Source of the DNA: DATHGT01 sp035317605
Lineage (GTDB): Bacteria; Methylomirabilota; Methylomirabilia; Rokubacteriales; CSP1-6
Direction of reading: 5' to 3'
Assembly (NCBI GenBank): GCA_035317605.1
Contig: DATHGT010000146.1
Location: forward strand, 1 to 25,478
DNA length: 25,478 nucleotides
Shown: positions 21,297 through 25,478 of the stretch, one piece after another
Layout: every line of letters starts with the position of its first letter
Position numbering within the stretch: position 1 is the stretch's first letter
The notes under the pieces: generated by a model
Seen by the model: the letters and a program-made list of their open reading frames with translations, nothing else
Told to the model about the DNA's origin: nothing
Databases searched by the model: none
Made by a program: the position numbers and the translations under genes

Positions 21297-22702
21297 CGCA
21301 CGACGAGGCGCTGTGGCGTTCGGCGCTGGAGTTGGCCGCGGCCATCCGCGCCAAGCAGGTCTCCCCCGTCGAAGTCACCGAGACCATCCTGGCCCGGATC
21401 GAGGCGCTCAATCCCCGGCTGAACGCGTTCTGCCTGGTCACCCGCGACATCGCGCTCCGCGACGCTCGCGAAGCCGAGATCGCGGTGGTCAAGGGTGAGC
21501 CGATCGGCCCCCTGCACGGGGTGCCGCTGTCGCTCAAGGACGTGATCTTCACGCGCGGTCTGCGCACCACGGGCGGCTCGCGGCTCTTCGCGGACGCGGT
21601 GCCGGAGGAGGACGCGATCGCGACGGGCCGGCTGCGCGCCGCGGGCGCCGTCCTCCTCGGCAAGACCAACACCTCGGAGTTCGGCCACAAGGCCGTGACC
21701 GACAACCCGATGTTCGGCGCCACCCGCAATCCGTGGAACCTCGAGATGACGCCCGGCGGATCGAGCGGAGGCGCGGCCGCGGCGGTGGCGAGCGGGCTCG
21801 GTCCGATTGCGCTGGGCACCGACGGCGGCGGCTCGCTGCGCATTCCCGCGGCCTTCTGCGGCGTCTACGGCTTCAAGCCGTCGTGGGGCCGCGTCCCCCA
21901 GCATCCGACGTTTCCGGGATGGGAGCACCTCGGCGTGACCGGCCCGATCACGCGGACCGTGCGCGATGCCGCGTTGGCCCTCGACGTCATCGCGGGCGCC
22001 GACGATCGCGACCGCCACTCGCTGCCGCGTGAGGCCGGCTCGTACGTGAACGCCTGCGACGACGACATCAAGGGCCTGCACGTCGCCTGGACGCCGGACC
22101 TCGGCTACGCCACCGTCGATCCCGCGGTCCAGGCGATCTGCGAGAACGCGGCGGCCGAGTTCGAGTCGCTGGGCTGCCACGTGGAAGTCGTCAACCCCGG
22201 GTGGGAGGACTGCGAGGAGATCTTCCGGACCATCGTGGCCGCTCAGTTCTACGCCCACTGGTCGGATCAGCTCCCGGCCCAGGAGAGCGAGCTCGACGCC
22301 ACGCTGGTGAAGTTCATCCGGAAGGGCGGCGCGGTCTCGGCGCGCGAGTACGTGCTGGCCATGGAGCGGGCGCGCGCCTACTGGCACGAGGCCCAGACGT
22401 TCCTGGCGCGCTTCGACCTCTTGCTCACCCCCACCGCCGCCGTCGCGCCGTTTGCCCTCGGGTCATCGGGGCCTCGCGAGATCGCGGGGCAGGAGATCTC
22501 CGTGCTCGGCTGGATGCCGTTCACCTTCCCCTTCAACCTCACCGGGCAGCCCGCGGCCAGCGTTCCCGCGGGAGTCACCGATGATGGGCTGCCCGTCGGC
22601 CTGCAGATCGTCGGCCGGCGCAACGCGGACCGCACGGTGCTGGCGGCGTCCGCGGCCTTCGAAGCGGCCTGTCCGTGGAGCGAGCGGCGACCTCCGTCGT
22701 GA
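21293..22702 (+). CDS. GatA-type amidase-signature enzyme
   Basis: A 469-aa protein with the amidase triad: K82 in VPLSLKDVIF, cis-Ser in MTPGGSSGGAAAAVASG (157-158) and nucleophile S181 in GTDGGGSLRIPAAFCGVYGFKPSWGRVP. The N-terminal ALELAAAIRAKQVSPVEVTETILARIEALNPRLNAF is the usual amidase opening. The length fits GatA and stand-alone amidases, but no gatB or gatC lies nearby, so a catabolic or biosynthetic amidase is more likely than the Glu-tRNA(Gln) amidotransferase subunit. It differs in subtype from the amidase at 10537 (no long N-terminal helical region, TDGGGS instead of GDQGGS). The TGA overlaps a GTG of the VTT gene as GTGA, so the two genes are probably coupled. Confidence 0.9.
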   Translation: MTHDEALWRSALELAAAIRAKQVSPVEVTETILARIEALNPRLNAFCLVTRDIALRDAREAEIAVVKGEPIGPLHGVPLSLKDVIFTRGLRTTGGSRLFADAVPEEDAIATGRLRAAGAVLLGKTNTSEFGHKAVTDNPMFGATRNPWNLEMTPGGSSGGAAAAVASGLGPIALGTDGGGSLRIPAAFCGVYGFKPSWGRVPQHPTFPGWEHLGVTGPITRTVRDAALALDVIAGADDRDRHSLPREAGSYVNACDDDIKGLHVAWTPDLGYATVDPAVQAICENAAAEFESLGCHVEVVNPGWEDCEEIFRTIVAAQFYAHWSDQLPAQESELDATLVKFIRKGGAVSAREYVLAMERARAYWHEAQTFLARFDLLLTPTAAVAPFALGSSGPREIAGQEISVLGWMPFTFPFNLTGQPAASVPAGVTDDGLPVGLQIVGRRNADRTVLAASAAFEAACPWSERRPPS

Positions 22703-23454
22703 CCGCCGCGCGCAAGGGGCGACGGCGTTCGTTGCAGACCCGCTGGGTGGTCCTGAGCGTCGTGTTGTTCGCGCTCCTGCTGCTGGTCATCTGGCTCGCG
22801 GTGACGGACGCCCCGAGTATCAAATTCGTGGTACGGCTCTACCGGGACAAGCACTTCTTGAAGGAGACGGTGGCGTCGTGGGGATGGATGGCGCCGCTGG
22901 TGTTCATCGGGATCCAGGCGCTGCAGGTCATCATCTCGCCCATCCCGGGCGAGATCACGGGGCCGGTGGGGGGCGCGCTCTTCGGGACGTGGTGGGGGCT
23001 CCTCTACTCGTCCATCGGGCTGACGCTGGGTACGCTCCTTTGCTTTGCCATGGGCCGCAAGTGGGGCGAGCCGCTCGTCCGGCCGTGGCTCAGCGACCAC
23101 CACTGGAACCGGATGAGCTTCATCCTCGAGGCGGAGGGCGTGATCCTCTGCTTCATCCTCTATCTGATCCCCGGGTTTCCCAAGGACATCCTTTCCTACC
23201 TCTTCGGGCTGAGCCCGATGCCGTTCTGGGTCTTCGCGGTGGTGTCCACGCTCGGGCGCATTCCCGGCACGTGGATCTCCTCTTACTTCGGCGCCCACGT
23301 CGCCGAGCAGCAGTACGTGTACGCCGCCGTCTTCATCGCCGCCATCACCGCGATCTGCCTGCCGATCTACTACTACCGTGACCGGATCATCAAGCGCTTC
23401 CACCGCGCGAAGGGCCCCCAGGCCCCCGGGAAGGTTCACCGGAAAAGTTCTTGA
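22699..23454 (+). CDS. VTT-domain (TVP38/TMEM64, DedA-like) membrane protein
   Basis: A 251-aa polytopic protein. After a basic N-terminus come a TM helix (VVLSVVLFALLLLVIWLAV), a soluble loop, then the VTT core: IISPIPGEITGPVGGALFGTWWGLLYSSIGLTLGTLLCFAMGRKWG and FILYLIPGFPKDILSYLFGLSPMPFWVFAVVSTLGRIPGTWISSYFG, with the hallmark re-entrant Pro-rich loops, followed by a last TM helix and a basic tail. The family is linked to lipid scrambling or flipping and membrane homeostasis. GTG 22699 forms a GTGA overlap with the amidase stop; GTG 22675 (8 codons longer) is the alternative. The stop codon lies inside the -35 box of the downstream aroF leader promoter. Confidence 0.85.
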   Translation: MTAARKGRRRSLQTRWVVLSVVLFALLLLVIWLAVTDAPSIKFVVRLYRDKHFLKETVASWGWMAPLVFIGIQALQVIISPIPGEITGPVGGALFGTWWGLLYSSIGLTLGTLLCFAMGRKWGEPLVRPWLSDHHWNRMSFILEAEGVILCFILYLIPGFPKDILSYLFGLSPMPFWVFAVVSTLGRIPGTWISSYFGAHVAEQQYVYAAVFIAAITAICLPIYYYRDRIIKRFHRAKGPQAPGKVHRKSS

Positions 23455-23480
23455 CCCGCCGTCCGCGGGCCGAGTACAGT
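23451..23480 (+). promoter_or_regulatory. Sigma70-like promoter for the aroF leader
   Basis: TTGACC (23451-23456), an 18-nt spacer and TACAGT (23475-23480). The -35 box overlaps the stop codon of the VTT gene. The predicted start near 23487 leaves about 7 nt before the leader-peptide ATG at 23494. Confidence 0.6.
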
Positions 23481-23493
23481 GACGGGCACGCTC

Positions 23494-23565
23494 ATGAACA
23501 CGGCGCCGCGACGGCACTTCGGGTTCTTCTTCTACTACTTCGCCGAGGTCTGCCCGGGCGCCTGA
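23494..23565 (+). CDS. Phe/Tyr-rich leader peptide of the aroF attenuator
   Basis: A 23-codon ORF from ATG 23494 to TGA 23563-23565. It contains HFGFFFYYFAEV: Phe at positions 9, 11, 12, 13 and 16 and Tyr at 14 and 15, that is 7 aromatic residues out of 23, six of them consecutive (codons 23524-23541). This is the composition of an attenuator leader peptide, like the Phe-run leaders of pheA and pheST in enterobacteria. The gene downstream makes DAHP, the first intermediate of Phe and Tyr synthesis, which fits the control codons exactly. There is no strong Shine-Dalgarno sequence; the very short 5' leader suggests leaderless or near-leaderless initiation. Confidence 0.8.
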   Translation: MNTAPRRHFGFFFYYFAEVCPGA

Positions 23566-23580
23566 CCTAGAACAAAAGCG

Positions 23581-23627
23581 CCGCGGGCGGACCGAACGCC
23601 CGCGGTGGGAGTGATCGAGGCCGCGGG
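23581..23627 (+). promoter_or_regulatory. Attenuator RNA: stem 1:2 and alternative antiterminator 2:3
   Basis: Region 1, CCGCGGGCG (23581-23589), pairs perfectly with region 2, CGCCCGCGG (23597-23605), 9 bp with a 7-nt loop. Region 2 can instead pair through CCCGCGG (23599-23605) with CCGCGGG of region 3 (23621-23627), 7 bp. Region 3 is the 5' arm of the terminator, so the 1:2 and 3:4 pair of stems and the 2:3 stem are mutually exclusive. Confidence 0.75.
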
Positions 23628-23652
23628 TTTCCAGCCCGCGGCCTTTTGTTTT
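23618..23652 (+). terminator. Intrinsic terminator of the aroF leader
   Basis: AGGCCGCGGG (23618-23627) pairs perfectly with CCCGCGGCCT (23635-23644), 10 bp with loop TTTCCAG, directly followed by TTTTGTTTT (23644-23652). It is the only hairpin in the window with a proper U-tract. It lies between the leader peptide and the aroF ribosome-binding site, so termination here would stop aroF expression. Confidence 0.85.
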
Positions 23653-23689
23653 GGTCGTGCCGCGAACGTTCGACGTGAGGGAGAGGAAC

Positions 23690-24706
23690 ATGATCATCGT
23701 GCTCAGGTCGGGATCGACGGACGCCGAGATGGACGACGTGTGCGATCGCATCCGGCGGATGGGGTACACGCCGCACACGATCCGCGGGGCGTTGAGGACG
23801 GTCATCGGCGCGGTCGGCGACGACCGCGGCAAGGAGCGGCTCCAGAGCCTGGAATCGCTCGAGTGCGTGGAGCTGGTGCAGCCGATCCTGCAGCCCTTCA
23901 AGCTGGCCAGCCGCGAGGTGAAGAACGAGTCGACGAAGGTCCCCGTCGGTAATATCTTGATCGGCGGCACGCGGTTGGCCGTGATGGCCGGCCCCTGCTC
24001 GGTCGAATCGCGGGAACAGCTGCTCGAGGTGGCCACGAAGGTGAAGGCCGCGGGCGCCAGCGTCCTTCGCGGCGGAGCGTTCAAGCCCCGCACCTCGCCG
24101 TACGCGTTCCAGGGCCTGGAAGAGGAAGGCCTCAAGCTCCTGGACGAGGCCCGGCGCGAGACCGGGCTGCCGGTCGTCACCGAGGTGATGGAGCCCGACA
24201 AGGTCGACGTCGTGTCCGAGCACGCCGACATCCTCCAGATCGGCGCGCGCAACATCCAGAACTTCTCGCTGCTCCGAAGAGTCGCCGAGACCCGCAAGCC
24301 GGTGCTCCTCAAGCGCGGCATGTCCACCTCGATCCAGGAGTGGCTGCTATCGGCGGAGTACGTGCTGGCCGGCGGCAATCCCAACGTCATCCTGTGCGAG
24401 CGGGGCATCCGCACCTTCGAGACCTCCACCCGCTTCACGCTCGACCTCAACGCGATACCGGTGGTCAAGAAGCTCTCGCACCTGCCGGTCGTGGTCGACC
24501 CGTCCCACGGGACCGGTCACTGGGAGTACGTCGAGGCCATGGCCATGGCCGGGGTGGCGGCGGGCGCCGACGGTCTCATCATCGAGGTGCATCCGCGTCC
24601 GGCGGAGGCGCTGTCCGACGGCCCGCAATCGCTCAAGCCCGACCGTTTCACCCAGGTGATCGCGAAGATCCGGAGGGTGGCGGAAGCGGTCGACCGAACC
24701 GTCTGA
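23690..24706 (+). CDS. aroF: Type I beta DAHP synthase (3-deoxy-7-phosphoheptulonate synthase) with N-terminal regulatory domain
   Basis: A 338-aa cytosolic enzyme joining phosphoenolpyruvate and erythrose 4-phosphate to DAHP, the first step of the shikimate pathway. Residues about 1-70 (MIIVLRSGSTDAEMDDVCDRIRRMGYTPHTI and on) form the ferredoxin-like domain that in Thermotoga maritima binds Phe/Tyr for feedback inhibition. The barrel has GPCSVES (C103), LRGGAFKPRTSPYAFQG, LLKRGMSTSIQEW, VVDPSHGTGH (H273), IIEVHP (E299) and D310. The metal ligands C103, H273, E299 and D310 are one position from those of the T. maritima enzyme, also 338 aa. The start is ATG 23690, with GAGGGAGAGG upstream; a TTG at 23651 would lie in the terminator U-tract. 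It is preceded by a Phe/Tyr attenuator, so transcriptional and allosteric control are both likely. Confidence 0.95.
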   Translation: MIIVLRSGSTDAEMDDVCDRIRRMGYTPHTIRGALRTVIGAVGDDRGKERLQSLESLECVELVQPILQPFKLASREVKNESTKVPVGNILIGGTRLAVMAGPCSVESREQLLEVATKVKAAGASVLRGGAFKPRTSPYAFQGLEEEGLKLLDEARRETGLPVVTEVMEPDKVDVVSEHADILQIGARNIQNFSLLRRVAETRKPVLLKRGMSTSIQEWLLSAEYVLAGGNPNVILCERGIRTFETSTRFTLDLNAIPVVKKLSHLPVVVDPSHGTGHWEYVEAMAMAGVAAGADGLIIEVHPRPAEALSDGPQSLKPDRFTQVIAKIRRVAEAVDRTV

Positions 24707-24721
24707 CGGAGCGGCGGAGGG

Positions 24722-24743
24722 GCCGATCACGCGGGTGATCGGC
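24722..24743. repeat. Inverted repeat downstream of aroF
   Basis: GCCGATCAC (24722-24730) and GTGATCGGC (24735-24743), a perfect 9-bp inverted repeat with loop GCGG. It lies 15 nt after the aroF stop and 10 nt before a TATAAT box. No T-run follows, so it may be a weak terminator for aroF or an operator covering the -35 region of the next gene. Confidence 0.5.
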
Positions 24744-24753
24744 GTCACCGTTC

Positions 24754-24759
24754 TATAAT
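24754..24759 (+). promoter_or_regulatory. Consensus -10 box for the TonB-like gene
   Basis: A perfect TATAAT at 24754-24759. The expected start (about 24766) falls after ATG 24762, so if this is the promoter the protein starts at ATG 24771 with about 5 nt of leader. No convincing -35 box is seen; the inverted repeat at 24722-24743 occupies that region. Confidence 0.45.
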
Positions 24760-24761
24760 CG

Positions 24762-25478
24762 ATGGCGGTCATGGGGTGGCGGGAACGGCTCGAAGTCGTG
24801 CGGGGCCGGCTTCGAGCCGTGCGGCGCCGGATGCGCGACGAGCCGCTGATCGGGATCGCGCTCTCCGTCGCGTTCCACGTCCTGGTCATCGCGCTGATCG
24901 TGTACTTCGGCGGCCCGCGGTCCGCCTACACGGTCAAGCGCGGCGAGCCGCTCTTCGTCGAGCTGCCGGAGATCAAGGACGAGGCGCCGCACGGAAACCC
25001 CGCGGCGCGCACGCCTGGTCCCCCGGAGGCACCGACGCCACCGGCCGCCAAGCCGGCGCTCGCGGCTCCGGCACGCGCTCCAGCGCCCCCGCCGAAACCC
25101 GCGGAGGCGAAGTCCAAGCCGGCGGAGCCCCCGCGAGTCGCCAGCGCGCGTCCCTCCGAGCCGGTGCGGGAGCGCCCCACGCAGCAGCCGGACAAGCCGG
25201 TGCCGAGGCCACCCGAGCCGCCGGCGCCCGAAGCGAAGAGCGCAGCGCCGACTCCTGCGCCGACGCCGCCCGCACCGGCCGCGCCGCCCGCCGCCGCGAC
25301 GTCGACGCCTGCGCCGCCGTCTCCGCCCTCGGCGCCGTCACGCGGCGGCTCGCCCGGTCCCCAGGTGGCGGCGATTCCGCCCGATCCCGTCTTAGATCTG
25401 AAGTCCCTCGGCCGTGGCGGCGGAGCCGGCGGACGCGGGCAGGGGCGGGGAGGCATCGAGGGCGAGCCGGTCCCCCTC
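24762..25478 (+). CDS. TonB-like energy-transducer / Pro-rich periplasmic-spanning protein (partial, runs off the right edge)
   Basis: Open from ATG 24762 (or ATG 24771, see the -10 box) to the window end, 239 codons. A basic cytoplasmic N-terminus (RERLEVVRGRLRAVRRRMRDEP) is followed by one TM helix (LIGIALSVAFHVLVIALIVYFGG, about 29-51), a short segment with FVELPEIKDE, and then about 120 residues of Pro/Ala/Lys/Glu-rich spacer (PPAAKPALAAPARAPAPPPKP and similar). The last part is GGGAGGRGQGRGG. One uncleaved N-terminal anchor plus an extended Pro-rich rod is the layout of TonB and TolA-type proteins; the C-terminal domain that would confirm it lies outside the window. Confidence 0.7.
   Translation, partial: MAVMGWRERLEVVRGRLRAVRRRMRDEPLIGIALSVAFHVLVIALIVYFGGPRSAYTVKRGEPLFVELPEIKDEAPHGNPAARTPGPPEAPTPPAAKPALAAPARAPAPPPKPAEAKSKPAEPPRVASARPSEPVRERPTQQPDKPVPRPPEPPAPEAKSAAPTPAPTPPAPAAPPAAATSTPAPPSPPSAPSRGGSPGPQVAAIPPDPVLDLKSLGRGGGAGGRGQGRGGIEGEPVPL

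Noticed and set aside
23463..23469. A third copy of CCGCGGG in the spacer of the aroF leader promoter
   Set aside because: It lies upstream of the predicted transcription start, so it would not be in the leader RNA and cannot take part in the attenuator pairing; the motif is easy to meet in GC-rich DNA.
22378..24468. 696-codon minus-strand open frame across the amidase, VTT and aroF genes
   Set aside because: Antisense shadow; the plus strand carries three well-conserved proteins, an attenuator and a promoter in the same interval.
25000..25370. Pro/Ala-rich repetitive stretch that might be a tandem DNA repeat
   Set aside because: It is degenerate low-complexity coding sequence for the TonB-like spacer, with no fixed repeat unit or spacing at DNA level.
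1..25478. Search by eye for tRNA, rRNA, CRISPR arrays, insertion sequences, att sites and riboswitch-like elements
   Set aside because: No regular repeat-spacer pattern, no transposase or integrase, no conserved rRNA segments and no tRNA-like TTCGA arm with matching stems were found; the only convincing regulatory RNA is the aroF leader.

Overview
The window is about 25.5 kb of very GC-rich, gene-dense DNA, almost certainly a bacterial chromosome fragment. It holds 21 full-length genes, two genes cut by the window edges and one short leader-peptide ORF. I see no tRNA, rRNA, insertion sequence, integrase, phage gene or CRISPR array. GC-rich codon use, GTG starts and the mix of family III CoA-transferase, amidases, Ldh-family oxidoreductase, amidohydrolase, vanadium-haloperoxidase-like protein and Thermotoga-type DAHP synthase suggest an uncultivated soil or subsurface lineage such as Candidatus Rokubacteria (Methylomirabilota) or a deltaproteobacterial relative. 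That placement is inference from gene content, not a phylogenetic result.

Layout. 1-2948 (minus): PaaK-like adenylate-forming ligase, cupin, SAM methyltransferase and the start of a membrane protein. 3064-6701 (plus): exported metallo-beta-lactamase-fold protein, a TcuA-like flavoprotein dehydrogenase and an exported DUF1080 protein. 6705-10469 (minus): an apparent catabolic operon of formyl-CoA-transferase-like enzyme, VOC protein, Ldh2-family oxidoreductase and class V aminotransferase. It is divergent from an amidase and SDR pair (10537-12914, plus). 12915-15631 (minus): NTF2-like exported protein, amidohydrolase and a small Cys-containing exported protein. 15694-18122 (plus): an exported beta-rich protein, then a tight three-gene set of a 72-aa NHLP-clan-like small protein, a cyclic-nucleotide-binding protein without HTH, and a PqqD-like/M50-like membrane protein. 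18159-21233 (minus): vanadium-haloperoxidase-family protein and a 451-aa protein of unknown function. 21293-25478 (plus): GatA-type amidase, a VTT-domain membrane protein, an attenuator-like leader, a type I DAHP synthase and the start of a TonB-like protein.

Main discoveries. (1) In front of the DAHP synthase gene there is a complete attenuator-like leader. It has a sigma70-like promoter, a 23-codon ORF with a Phe/Tyr run (FGFFFYYF), two GC-rich hairpins whose inner arms can pair with each other, and an intrinsic terminator with a U-tract 38 nt before aroF. (2) The 16171-18122 cassette looks like part of an undescribed peptide-modification or peptide-sensing system. Its M50-like member carries HQxxH instead of HExxH, so it may be a pseudoprotease. 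(3) Two enzymes next to each other, an Ldh2-family protein and an SDR, lack the textbook catalytic residues of their families. (4) Several genes have -10-like elements only 7-13 nt before their start codons, suggesting leaderless mRNAs. One case is an overlapping divergent promoter at 21241-21250.
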